DNA from: Planctomycetota bacterium
GTDB taxonomy: Bacteria; Planctomycetota; JAJSAM01; JAJVHW01
NCBI GenBank assembly: GCA_021414065.1
Contig: JAIOPE010000081.1
Coordinates: 1-64,000, forward strand
Direction: 5' to 3'
Length of the DNA stretch: 64,000 bases
Shown one piece after another: positions 17,877 to 25,666 of this stretch. The notes beneath the pieces were generated by a model that worked only from the letters and a program-made list of their open reading frames with translations, made no database searches and had not been told where the DNA came from. Positions within the stretch are counted from its first letter, which is position 1. The number at the start of each line of letters is the position of its first letter. A program made the translations under genes and the position numbers.

Positions 17877-20279
17877 CTACTTCACGAACGCCTTGCCGCC
17901 CGGCAGGCGCGTCATCGCCAACTCGAAACTCGACGCGTACGCGCGGTCGATCGAAATCGAAACCGGAAGCGCCATCCCTCCAACGGCCCGGTTCGACGGG
18001 TTCACGACCGCGCCCGGCGTGAAGTCCGCGTCGGCCAACTGCGACAGCGACGCGACGCCCCGCGCGGCGAACGTGAACGTGCCCTTCACCGCGTCGTACA
18101 GGAACGACGTGTCGGTGGCGCCCGACTTCACGTGCCCCGCATACTTCGATCCCGACCTGCCGACACGCTGCAACGGGAACCTGTCCAGCACGAGATCGCC
18201 GAGGGTGATGTCCACGCCGAGCGTCGGAGTCGTCGGAACGGTCGAGCCGGGGCAGAGGCGGACGACGCCCGCCATCTTGAGTGAGTCCGACGCGACCTGC
18301 GGCGACGCCTGCCCCTTCACGACCTTCAGCTTCCGATCCACGCGGAGCGAGTCCACGTAGAACGTGCCGCCCTGAATGCGTTCCCCGCGCGAGACGACCC
18401 GCCGCCCCGTGCCGAAACTCGGTTGGTCCGCATCGAGGCGCACGCTGCGGAAGAAGTGCGCGGCTGCGCCGGTGCGGTTTCCCGCGATGTCGTCGGCGGT
18501 GCGAAGCGTCAGTTCCACGCGGAAGTTCGCGGCGTCGAACGACGGGAACAGGTTCGCCTGTGCGGCCGAGAGCTTCGCGGTGCCGCTCGAGAGATCGACG
18601 GCGAACGAGCCCTTCGCCACGGGATGCGTGAACTTCCACGTGGCCGCGTCGCCCGCCTTCGACACGACGACCGAAGCGACGCCGTTCGTGCCGTTGATCG
18701 TCACCGTGCCCTTCGGCGCTGTGCGCTGCGACGCGCTGACGCCCGTGACGCCGAAGACGATCGACTGCCCCGGGCTCTGCGAGATCTGGAGGCGCACTTC
18801 GACGATCTTCGCGATGTCGCCCTCGGCGACTGCGCCGGAGGACGTCAGACGACCTCCCGACGCATCGAACGCCGCCACCGGCGCGCGGTTCGTCCCCGTG
18901 CCCCACGGAGGCAGGCGGAATCGCGCATCGAGCGAGAGCCCGTCGCGCTTGAGCGCGACCGCGTTCTTCACGTCGAGGAGCGCCACTCGGAAGTCCCCGG
19001 GACCTTCCTCCGAGCCGTCGGCGGGGACGATCGTGCGCGTCTCCGTAGCGGTCTGGTAGGCCACGCGGCCGGACCCGAGCGAAGCCACCGCGAGGGGTTC
19101 GTCGGCCGTGCCGAGCGGTTGCGCCGTCGAGCCCCCCGGTTGCACGAAGAACAGGCCGTTGCCCCCGCCCGCGTCGGCCGAGAGCGGAACCACGAACGTG
19201 GCCGCTCCGGTCTCGTCGCATCGCACCTGCGCCCGCGAGAATGCGCCGAACGATCCGCCCAGCGGAGTCGCCGCTCCCTGCGCGACGACCCGCTCCGGCT
19301 GGAAGGTGGGCGCGCCGGCGCGGAAGAGTCCGCTCGCAGCCGGAGCTCCGTCCACGGACGCAGCGAAGACCACGCCGCCGTCGCCATCGACGTCGAAGTC
19401 CTGCATGAGCGCAAACGTGCCGCCGCCGGGAGCCGCGTCGCCCTCGGACCCGAACTTCGCCACGCGCCCTCGGGAACCGGACCGGTCGATCCGGAACAGA
19501 CCCGGCGCGATCGGCGCCGACCCGTTGATCTGCGTGAGCGCGTAGAAGACGAGATCGCCCGCTTCGTTGCAACGCAGGCGCCCGAACGTCGTGAAAGGGC
19601 CGCCCGCCGGCGACGACTCGCCCGTGAGGACGAGCGGCGTGACCGCGCCCGAGATCTCGTCCCAGCGGAAGATGCCCTGGCGTCCGTCGGTGCCCCCGAG
19701 TTGCGCCGAGAAGAACACCACGAGCGGGTCGGTGTCGATCCGCCCTGCGGGCACGGCGTCGAAGAAGGAACCCCACGGCACGAAGCCGCCGAAGGGGAGG
19801 GGAATCTGCGAGTCGCTCCCGTTCCGGCCGATCTCGAACATCGTGTTGCCGTGCTGAGCGTACGCGCCGCGGCGCGGGAGGCTCTCGTCGTCGGGCGTCG
19901 CGAGGTCGTCTCGGATGGTCGTCGATGCGACGAACGCGACGTCGCCGCGCTCGTTCGTCGCGCCGGAGTGAAACGTAGCCCACGTCTCGTTCTCCGCGCC
20001 GACCTGGAACCGATTCCTGTCCCCCGCCGACGCCACGGTCTGGGCGAACTGGCCGAGTCCCTTCAGCACGAGTTCCTGCCCCGTCCCGACGCCGCGCGCG
20101 TAGAGCAGCGTGCCGCCGTCGTCGCCCCAAAACGGCCCGATCTGGCCGGACACGTCGGCCCGGACGTCGGCGGGCGCGAGGCACCCGGCCGTGGCACGCG
20201 GGGCGCCGGTGACCACCGGCAGGAGCGCCGCAGCGACTGCTGCGACCGCGGCAACGAAGCGGGTGCGAATGTGGTTCAC
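17877..20279 (-). CDS. Large secreted protein with WD/propeller-like repeats, function unknown
   Basis: 800 aa, GTG start at 20279 (no closer alternative in frame; upstream frame is non-coding). Signal peptide to about residue 31 (PRATAG). Residues about 35-400 contain recurring blocks of the form 'G-D/G-V-x-F-x-A' (GDVAFVAS, GDLVFYAL, GGVVFAAS), about 50 residues apart, which suggests a beta-propeller similar to the DUF7453-type secreted proteins of planctomycetes. The C-terminal half (about 430-800) is beta-rich with repeated pairs of similar strands and no recognisable motif. Divergent from the GT9 gene with 96 bp between starts. No enzyme residues are recognised. Confidence 0.75.
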   Translation of the reverse strand: MNHIRTRFVAAVAAVAAALLPVVTGAPRATAGCLAPADVRADVSGQIGPFWGDDGGTLLYARGVGTGQELVLKGLGQFAQTVASAGDRNRFQVGAENETWATFHSGATNERGDVAFVASTTIRDDLATPDDESLPRRGAYAQHGNTMFEIGRNGSDSQIPLPFGGFVPWGSFFDAVPAGRIDTDPLVVFFSAQLGGTDGRQGIFRWDEISGAVTPLVLTGESSPAGGPFTTFGRLRCNEAGDLVFYALTQINGSAPIAPGLFRIDRSGSRGRVAKFGSEGDAAPGGGTFALMQDFDVDGDGGVVFAASVDGAPAASGLFRAGAPTFQPERVVAQGAATPLGGSFGAFSRAQVRCDETGAATFVVPLSADAGGGNGLFFVQPGGSTAQPLGTADEPLAVASLGSGRVAYQTATETRTIVPADGSEEGPGDFRVALLDVKNAVALKRDGLSLDARFRLPPWGTGTNRAPVAAFDASGGRLTSSGAVAEGDIAKIVEVRLQISQSPGQSIVFGVTGVSASQRTAPKGTVTINGTNGVASVVVSKAGDAATWKFTHPVAKGSFAVDLSSGTAKLSAAQANLFPSFDAANFRVELTLRTADDIAGNRTGAAAHFFRSVRLDADQPSFGTGRRVVSRGERIQGGTFYVDSLRVDRKLKVVKGQASPQVASDSLKMAGVVRLCPGSTVPTTPTLGVDITLGDLVLDRFPLQRVGRSGSKYAGHVKSGATDTSFLYDAVKGTFTFAARGVASLSQLADADFTPGAVVNPSNRAVGGMALPVSISIDRAYASSFELAMTRLPGGKAFVK

Positions 20280-20375
20280 GGGCCGATTGTAGAGCGGCCC
20301 GCGCGCCTCGCATGGACCACCTCGGGCGGAATCCCCTCGCAACCGGGCTCCCGGCTTGGCAGGTTCGGCACCGGA

Positions 20376-21443
20376 ATGGCCACCGACCCGGAACGCCGCG
20401 TGCTCCTGGTGCGCCTCTCGGCGCTCGGCGACGTCGTCCACGCGCTCCCGGCTCTCGCGTCGCTGCGCGCGGCGCGTCCGGACGCCGAGATCGGCTGGCT
20501 CGTCGAGGACCGCAACGCGGGCGCCCTCGAGGGACATCCCGCGATCGACCGCCTGTTCGTCTTCCGACGCGCACAGGGGCTCGCGGGCGTCCGCGCGCTC
20601 CGCGAAGAGCTTCGCGCGTGGCGCCCCGACCTCTCGATCGACCTCCAGGGCAACTTGAAGAGCGGGTTCCTCTCGCGCGTCTCCGGAGCGCCGCGACGCA
20701 TCGGACTGCCCCCGGGGGAAGCTCGGGAGGGCGCCCACCTGTTCGCCACCGAGACCGTGGCGCCCGGCCCGCCGCGGGAGCACCGCGTGGACCGCGCGAT
20801 GCGACTCGTCCGCCCGCTCGGCGCGACGATCCGCCGCGACGGCGCGCTGCCGCCCGTCCGCCCCGAAGCTGCGGCCGCCGTGGCGTCCGCGCTCGCGACG
20901 CGGGGACTCGCCGCGGGTGGATACGCCGTCCTGGTGCCGGGAACGAGCGCGTTCGGCGCGTTCAAACGGTGGCCGCCGGCGCCGTTTGGCGCGTACGCGC
21001 AGCGACTCCGCGCCGAGCGCGGCGTGGCGGTGCTCGTCTCCTTCGGACCGGGCGAACGCGCCCTCGCCGAGGCCGTAGTGGCGGCGTCCGCGGGCGCAGC
21101 GTCGCTCGCCCCAGAGACGAGGAACCTGCACGAACTCATCGCCCTCCTCGCGGGCGCGGCCGTAGTCGTCGGGGCGGACTGCGGCCCCGTCGCGATGGCG
21201 GGCGTGCTCGGGGTCGAGACCGTCGCCCTCTTCGGCCCGAAGGACCCCGCGATCTACCGTCCGCCGGGCCCGCGCGTGGCCGTCGTGTGGAAGCAGGTCT
21301 ACTGTTCGCCGTGTACGCTCCGCCGCTGCGGAGACCCGATCTGCATGACGACTCTCCGAGCGGAGGAAGTCCCGTGCGGCGGTCCCGAACGCGTCGTCGG
21401 CACCGACAGTGCGCCGACCGCGGCGCCGCAGCGGGGATACTGA
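20376..21443 (+). CDS. ADP-heptose:LPS heptosyltransferase-like GT9
   Basis: GT9 family glycosyltransferase, 355 aa, predicted to add heptose (or a related sugar) from ADP-heptose to the inner core of an LPS-like molecule. N-terminal VLLVRLSALGDVVHALP (9-25) is the family signature; IDLQGNLKSG, VPGTSAFGAFKRWP (donor binding, about 189-202), VGADCGPVAMAGVLG and VALFGPKDP are the other conserved blocks. In the usual family the last motif is D(S)GPMHLA; here it is DCGPVAMA, a variation. ATG 20376 has only a weak ribosome site. The next gene starts 4 bp after its stop. It fits functionally with the glycan cluster in the first 14 kb. Confidence 0.88.
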   Translation: MATDPERRVLLVRLSALGDVVHALPALASLRAARPDAEIGWLVEDRNAGALEGHPAIDRLFVFRRAQGLAGVRALREELRAWRPDLSIDLQGNLKSGFLSRVSGAPRRIGLPPGEAREGAHLFATETVAPGPPREHRVDRAMRLVRPLGATIRRDGALPPVRPEAAAAVASALATRGLAAGGYAVLVPGTSAFGAFKRWPPAPFGAYAQRLRAERGVAVLVSFGPGERALAEAVVAASAGAASLAPETRNLHELIALLAGAAVVVGADCGPVAMAGVLGVETVALFGPKDPAIYRPPGPRVAVVWKQVYCSPCTLRRCGDPICMTTLRAEEVPCGGPERVVGTDSAPTAAPQRGY

Positions 21444-21447
21444 GCGA

Positions 21448-22518
21448 ATGCGACCATCCCCCGCCCGCCCGCGCGCAGTCGTCGCGGTGATCGTCGCCGC
21501 TGCGGCCGCCGCGGTCGCGGTCGTCGCGGGCCCGAACGCGATCGCTCCGGGACAGTCGCTCCAGTCTGCGCTCGCCGCGGACGGCGCCGAGGCGGACCTC
21601 GTGTTCGAGGCGACACTCGACGCCTCGAAGGTCGCGCTCGGCGAGGACATCGTCGTGCGCCTCGTGGCGAAGAACCAGGCCACGCAGGCGGTGGATGTCC
21701 CACAGTTCCGGCTCGCGCAGGACGCCGTCTCGGTGCGTGTCGCCTGGGGCGGCGAGGTGCGGGCGACGGTGACCCGCCTCTGGGGCGCGTGGGTCGAAGA
21801 CGACGGCGCGATCCGCCTCCGCCCCGTCGCGACCGCGACACGGCGCGTTGCCGCGGGCGAGACGTGGCGCGGGAGCGTCAGCTTCCCGGCGGTCGTTGCG
21901 GGCGACCTCACGCTCACCGTGCTCTGGGGCGAGGGGAACCAGCGCCGCACCGCGAAGCCCCTGACGGTCGAGGTCCAGCCGAAGAGCGGCCCGCCGAAGC
22001 ATCTCGTCGCCCAGGTCGAGACGACGGCCGGCACGTTCTCCGCCGAACTCGACGGCGCCGCAGCCTTCGACGCCGTCTCGCACTTCTGGCGCCTCGCCCG
22101 CGACGGCTTCTACGACGGCCTGACCGTCCACCGCGTCGAGCCGGGTCTGCTCATCCAGGGCGGGTGCCCGCGCGGCGACGGCACGGGCGGCACCGGTTGG
22201 ACGCTCCCCGCGGAGTCCGACAACCGCCCCCTCGCCCGCGGCGCCTTCGGTCTCGCCCGCGGCGCCCACGCCGACACCGCGTCGTGCCAGTTCATCGCCG
22301 TCGCCGACGCCGCAGCGGCCGGCGCCGCCGGCGCCGCCAGCGCCGCCAATGGCTCCGCGCGCGCCGCGACCGCGCTCTCCGCCGAGTGGACCCCATTCGG
22401 CCGCATCATCGAGGGCCAGGAGATCGTGGACGCCCTCGCCGCCATCGAGATCGACGCAAAGACCGGCCGCCCGAAGGCCCCCCCGACGATCGTGAGCATC
22501 CGCGCCGTGGTGAAGTAG
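21448..22518 (+). CDS. Exported cyclophilin-type peptidyl-prolyl isomerase with N-terminal Ig-like domain
   Basis: 356 aa. Signal or anchor helix at about 10-30, an Ig-like domain (about 50-180) with VFEATLDASKVALGEDIVVRL at its start, then a cyclophilin domain (about 185-356): VETTAGTFSAEL, FYDGLTVHRVEPGLLIQGG and CQFIAVAD correspond to the conserved FHR, Q-G-G and QFF positions. The active-site Arg (HRV) is present, whereas the usual FFI is FIA. An Ala-rich insertion (about 290-310) sits in the loop before FGRIIEGQEIVD. Predicted to help folding of exported proteins. It follows the GT9 gene by 4 bp. The first palindromic repeat begins 19 bp after its stop. Confidence 0.85.
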   Translation: MRPSPARPRAVVAVIVAAAAAAVAVVAGPNAIAPGQSLQSALAADGAEADLVFEATLDASKVALGEDIVVRLVAKNQATQAVDVPQFRLAQDAVSVRVAWGGEVRATVTRLWGAWVEDDGAIRLRPVATATRRVAAGETWRGSVSFPAVVAGDLTLTVLWGEGNQRRTAKPLTVEVQPKSGPPKHLVAQVETTAGTFSAELDGAAAFDAVSHFWRLARDGFYDGLTVHRVEPGLLIQGGCPRGDGTGGTGWTLPAESDNRPLARGAFGLARGAHADTASCQFIAVADAAAAGAAGAASAANGSARAATALSAEWTPFGRIIEGQEIVDALAAIEIDAKTGRPKAPPTIVSIRAVVK

Positions 22519-22536
22519 GGCGGACGGATGTCGTTC

Positions 22537-22627
22537 AGGGACAGGGTTCAGTTGAGCAGTTGCGTGTCACGTCGAGCCTGTTGCGGTGCGGGCGTGACAG
22601 GGAACTGCTCAACTGAACCCTGTCCCC
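22537..22627. repeat. REP-like palindrome (family P, copy 1)
   Basis: 91 bp. Arms of about 35 nt match at 32 positions: GGGACAGGGTTCAGTTGAGC at the left, its complement at the right, with CGTGTCACG/CGTGACA next to the loop; 21-nt loop TCGAGCCTG... Intergenic, right after the cyclophilin gene. Confidence 0.92.
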
Positions 22628-22663
22628 GAGTTGACGACGTCTACGTCAAGTCGAAGTATCCAT

Positions 22664-22912
22664 ATGCCAAGTAGCCGGTGGTGGCGATCTGACGCTGCCG
22701 TTGATATCGGCCTCACCGGACTCGCGGTGCTTCCGTGGGTCCTTCCCGGGCCTTCGGTCCTCGTGAAGAGCATCGCAGTTGTGACCTGCGTTGCGGCCGG
22801 TCTGGTCGCGCGTTTCGTCACGAAGAGCTACGAGCTGAACATTGCAGTGGCGCTGCTTTCCATCCTGGCGCGCTTCCTCCTCGGCATCGTCGGACACGAT
22901 GCGAGCGTGTGA
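22664..22912 (+). CDS. Small membrane protein
   Basis: 82 aa from ATG 22664 (a TTG at 22631, directly after the palindromic repeat, would add 11 residues). Three hydrophobic stretches (about 12-27, 31-50 and 58-76) predict a small integral membrane protein. I do not recognise the family. There is no clear ribosome site. It lies alone between repeat copies 1 and 2 and could be a real small gene or chance. Confidence 0.45.
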   Translation: MPSSRWWRSDAAVDIGLTGLAVLPWVLPGPSVLVKSIAVVTCVAAGLVARFVTKSYELNIAVALLSILARFLLGIVGHDASV

Positions 22913-22996
22913 CGCAGTGCCATCGGCGTCCCCGGGGACGGCGCCCCCGAGGACGGGGTGAGCTTACGAACTTCCCGGCGCCGTGTGTCGCCCCTT

Positions 22997-23086
22997 GGGA
23001 CGGCGTTCAGCTGAGCAGTTGCGTGTCACGTCGAGCCTGCCGTGGAGCTGGCGTGACAGGTCACTGCTCAACTGAACCCTGTCCCC
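22997..23086. repeat. REP-like palindrome (family P, copy 2)
   Basis: 90 bp, same layout as copy 1 (GTTCAGCTGAGCAGTTGCG left, TCACTGCTCAACTGAACCC right). Its right half encodes the last residues and stop of the minus-strand 73-aa reading frame. Confidence 0.92.
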
Positions 23087-23282
23087 GATTCACGACCCCG
23101 AGCGACGCCGCTTCGAGTTCGCTGTACTCGTCGAGCCACCGCGTCACCCGGTCGAGGGCGCTGATCGGAGTGTCGTCCAGGTTGCCGACTCGCACGATCT
23201 CCCGCCATGCTGCCGCGGTCGGCGCGAGTACTTCTTGTCCGTTGAGCAGCAGGCACCGAACGCGCGGGTCGTTGGTTCTCAT
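23061..23282 (-). CDS. Small protein, C-terminus supplied by a repeat
   Basis: 73 aa, unknown. The ATG overlaps the TGA of the propeller gene by 4 bp, so it would be translationally coupled. Features: acidic, no signal peptide, no membrane segment, with a WLDEYSELEAA helix near the end. The last nine codons (NRGQGSVEQ and TGA) are read from the right arm of palindromic repeat copy 2, so the repeat seems to have landed in or next to the 3' end and supplied a new stop. Product unknown; moderately convincing because of the coupling. Confidence 0.5.
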   Translation of the reverse strand: MRTNDPRVRCLLLNGQEVLAPTAAAWREIVRVGNLDDTPISALDRVTRWLDEYSELEAASLGVVNRGQGSVEQ

Positions 23283-24565
23283 GCGTCTCCGATCATCCGG
23301 CTCTCCCGCAGCACTCCGCCCGGAAGGACGCTGAGGAACGTCTGCGCCGCGGGATGGTGCGCGACTGGTGTGAACGCCGGATCCCCGTGCAACCGTTCGC
23401 CGGTCGAAACGTCCCAGACCGACGTGCCCTTGCCCTCAGCCGCGACGACGAGGTGGCGGTCGAAGAAGAAGCGACCGCGCGGCGGGCCGGCGAACCACCG
23501 CAGGCGCTCGCCGGTCTCGACGTCGAAGAGCACGGCGGCGTCGAGCATCGATTCGTCGTCGGAGCCGAAGCCCCACACCGCCAAGGTGCGGTCGTCGATG
23601 AAGCACTTCGGGCCGTCGCAGAAGTAGTCGCACCGGCGAAGATCGCGAAGGGACGGGCCGTCCTCCGACTCCCACGGGTTCTCGTGAAGCCACCTGCGGA
23701 AGTCGAACGCACTCAGGCTGCCTTGCGGATGCCAGACCCAGCCGTCGTCGATGAGCCAGCGGCCGTCAGGCGACACCGTGAGCGCGCAGTGGAAGTAGTC
23801 GAGGTAGTGCGCCGGCCGTGGCTCCCCGTTCCGGTACGAGGTGGGCTGCCGAGTAGTCAATAGCTCGCCGGTCGCGGGGTCGAAGACGTCGAGCCGGTTC
23901 CAAGCCGTCGCGTGAACGATCACGGTGCGGCCGCCGTCGCGCACGAACGCGACGGAGAACTCGCAGTCACGCACGTGGTACTCGCCGCGGTCGAGCGTCA
24001 TCGTGGCCATCCCCGACTCGAGATCGACGACGACGCCCCTGCGGCCGCGCGCGGCGACGACCGATGCGAACCGCCCGTCGGGCGACGTGTCGATGCGGGC
24101 ATTCGTACCCGCGTCGAGCGCGGGGACATCGACACGAGCAACCGGTGCGACGCGCAGGTCGTGGAGATCGATCCGCAGGAGCGCGCCGCTCGAGAGCAGC
24201 GCCAGCCAAGCTGACCCGGTGCCGGCAAGTAGAGGCGCGAGCGCCAGCGGTTCGGCTTCGCCGAGCGCCGGGACGGGGATGTCGCGGTGTACGAAGCGGA
24301 CGGCGGACGCGCGACTCTTGACCTCCGCGGTGCCGCGCAAGCCGAAGCAGCTTATGACGTAGCCCTCGCACTCGCGGCGACACGCGTCGCACGAAGGAAC
24401 GAGTTCGGGCGCCGGGGCGTCAGCACATGACCGACACACCAAGACGTACTCTGCGCCGTGGCCGGTGAAACGAAACGCATGGTCTTCCGCCTGGTCAACG
24501 GGCAAGAGGTGGGAGCACATGCGGCGCGGGGCCTGCGGGTCGGCGTGCGGACATGCGGCGGTCAT
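23279..24565 (-). CDS. Zinc-ribbon plus beta-propeller protein, function unknown
   Basis: 428 aa, ATG at 24565. The first 80 residues hold a Cys/His cluster (CPHAD, CSHLLPVDQAEDHAF, LVCRSCAD, SCDACRREC), which looks like a zinc-binding ribbon. Residues about 100-428 contain WD-type strands (DTSPDGRFASVVAARG, TVSPDGRWLIDDG, VLFDVETGERLRWF, SVWDVSTGERLHG), about five blades of a propeller. No signal peptide, so cytosolic. It probably scaffolds or senses; no enzyme motif seen. It is divergent from the gene at 24667 and translationally coupled to the 73-aa gene downstream. It lies within the repeat-bounded block. Confidence 0.7.
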   Translation of the reverse strand: MTAACPHADPQAPRRMCSHLLPVDQAEDHAFRFTGHGAEYVLVCRSCADAPAPELVPSCDACRRECEGYVISCFGLRGTAEVKSRASAVRFVHRDIPVPALGEAEPLALAPLLAGTGSAWLALLSSGALLRIDLHDLRVAPVARVDVPALDAGTNARIDTSPDGRFASVVAARGRRGVVVDLESGMATMTLDRGEYHVRDCEFSVAFVRDGGRTVIVHATAWNRLDVFDPATGELLTTRQPTSYRNGEPRPAHYLDYFHCALTVSPDGRWLIDDGWVWHPQGSLSAFDFRRWLHENPWESEDGPSLRDLRRCDYFCDGPKCFIDDRTLAVWGFGSDDESMLDAAVLFDVETGERLRWFAGPPRGRFFFDRHLVVAAEGKGTSVWDVSTGERLHGDPAFTPVAHHPAAQTFLSVLPGGVLRESRMIGDA

Positions 24566-24666
24566 CGAGGGCAACGATAGCCCGCGGACCGATGCATCGC
24601 GCGTCGCGACCCGACGAGCTCCGACGCGTGCCGGAATTCTGCGAGCCTGGCGGTTACCCTCATGGC

Positions 24667-25275
24667 GTGGGGACTGTCCTTCCGATCGTCGCCGTCGTCG
24701 TTGTAGGCGCGTTGCTCGTGTTCCTGTTCGGCGGCCGCCCGTGGAAGGCGCTCTTCTCGGACAGGCACCTGATCGAGATGTGCCAGGCGCTCGACCGCAT
24801 CCGCACCGCTGCGGCGGAGCGTGTCGAGCCGCCTGCGAAGGAGTTCCGGCCGACGGCGGCGGAAGCCGAGGCCGCGCGCACCGACCCGCGCAGCGCATCA
24901 ACGAGCGCCGGGCTGCGCATCCACTACTCGGTGACGGAGCTTACGGAGTCGCCCGACTTCCTCAGCCACCACGTGTCGCTCAGCCATCCGGCGGGGCTCA
25001 TCGCCGAGTCGGGCTCGCGGTTCCTCGCGGCGTTCGTGCTGGCGCGGTACGGCGTCCCGGCCGACGCGGCCACGGTCCGGAAGTCGCAGAACCTCGTGGT
25101 CCACATTGAGTACGAAGTCGCCCGCGAGCACTCCGCCGCGTTCGCGGCAAGCGTCCTGCCGGTGCCGAAGCGCGAACAACTCCGCGCGTTTCGCGTGAAC
25201 GTCGGTCAAGTGGGCGACCGGCTCAACTACGGGGCGTTCAACGTCGCGTTGCCGCCGGGTGCGCCGAGCTCGTGA
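24667..25275 (+). CDS. Single-pass membrane-anchored protein, function unknown
   Basis: 202 aa from GTG 24667, chosen because it opens the hydrophobic segment (TVLPIVAVVVVGALLVFLF, about residues 3-21); upstream frame is non-coding. After the anchor comes a soluble alpha/beta region with FRPTAAEAEAARTD, YSVTELTESPDFLSHH and a C-terminal NYGAFNVALPP. No family recognised. It is divergent from the propeller gene (101 bp gap). Palindromic repeat copy 3 begins 40 bp after its stop. It could also be a partly conserved remnant. Confidence 0.6.
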   Translation: MGTVLPIVAVVVVGALLVFLFGGRPWKALFSDRHLIEMCQALDRIRTAAAERVEPPAKEFRPTAAEAEAARTDPRSASTSAGLRIHYSVTELTESPDFLSHHVSLSHPAGLIAESGSRFLAAFVLARYGVPADAATVRKSQNLVVHIEYEVAREHSAAFAASVLPVPKREQLRAFRVNVGQVGDRLNYGAFNVALPPGAPSS

Positions 25276-25315
25276 CCGCCGGAACCGCTGCGGCGAGGAT
25301 GACGCGATCGTTCCC

Positions 25316-25406
25316 GGGGACACGATTCAGTTGCGCAGTTGGATGTCACGTCGAGTCGTCGGGCGTGCCGGCGCCGCCGAGAACTGTTCAACTGAACTCG
25401 GTCCTC
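25316..25406. repeat. REP-like palindrome (family P, copy 3, diverged)
   Basis: 91 bp. GGGGACACGATTCAGTTGCG left and GAACTGTTCAACTGAACTCG right. The arms match less well than in copies 1 and 2, so this is an older, decayed copy. Confidence 0.8.
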
Positions 25407-25524
25407 GCGTCGCCGACGCCCTCGCCTCCGGTTCCCGCCCCCGCGACGTCGGCGGCCGCGCTCCGCGGCCGGATCCCAGAGCCCGTCAACTGTCTCCGGA
25501 ACGCGCGCCGCCGCGAGGCGTGCC

Positions 25525-25615
25525 CCCGGGGACGGGGTTCAGTTACGCAGTTGCGTGTCACGTCGAACCTGCTGCGATGCGGGCGTGACAGGGAACCGTT
25601 CAACTGGAACGTGCC
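25525..25615. repeat. REP-like palindrome (family P, copy 4)
   Basis: 91 bp. GGGGACGGGGTTCAGTTACG left arm, AACCGTTCAACTGGAACG right arm, and the shared loop-proximal CGTGTCACG / CGTGACAGG pair. It ends 51 bp before the stop of the serine hydrolase gene. Confidence 0.85.
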
Positions 25616-25666
25616 CGCGAATTGACCGTGCCTCGGCAAGTTCGTAAGTTCACCCCGTCGCCGGTG

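Larger units (their letters stand above)
25276..25666. other. Gene-free stretch holding two palindromic repeats
   Basis: 391 bp without a convincing gene. It holds family P repeat copies 3 and 4, 118 bp apart. The sequence between them is GC-rich and shows no gene or promoter that I can support. Confidence 0.7.

Noticed and set aside
17641-20574. Long antisense reading frames over the GT9, DUF11 and other genes
   Set aside because: High GC makes long open frames on the opposite strand common. They are Arg/Gly/Pro-rich and have no family features.
23061-24565. Toxin-antitoxin pair for the 73-aa and propeller genes
   Set aside because: Sizes and folds do not match known families. Coupling alone is too weak.
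22537-25615. Integron attC sites between gene cassettes
   Set aside because: attC has RYYYAAC at the 5' side and GTTRRRY at the 3' side; here the order is reversed and there is no integrase. The genes also run in both directions.
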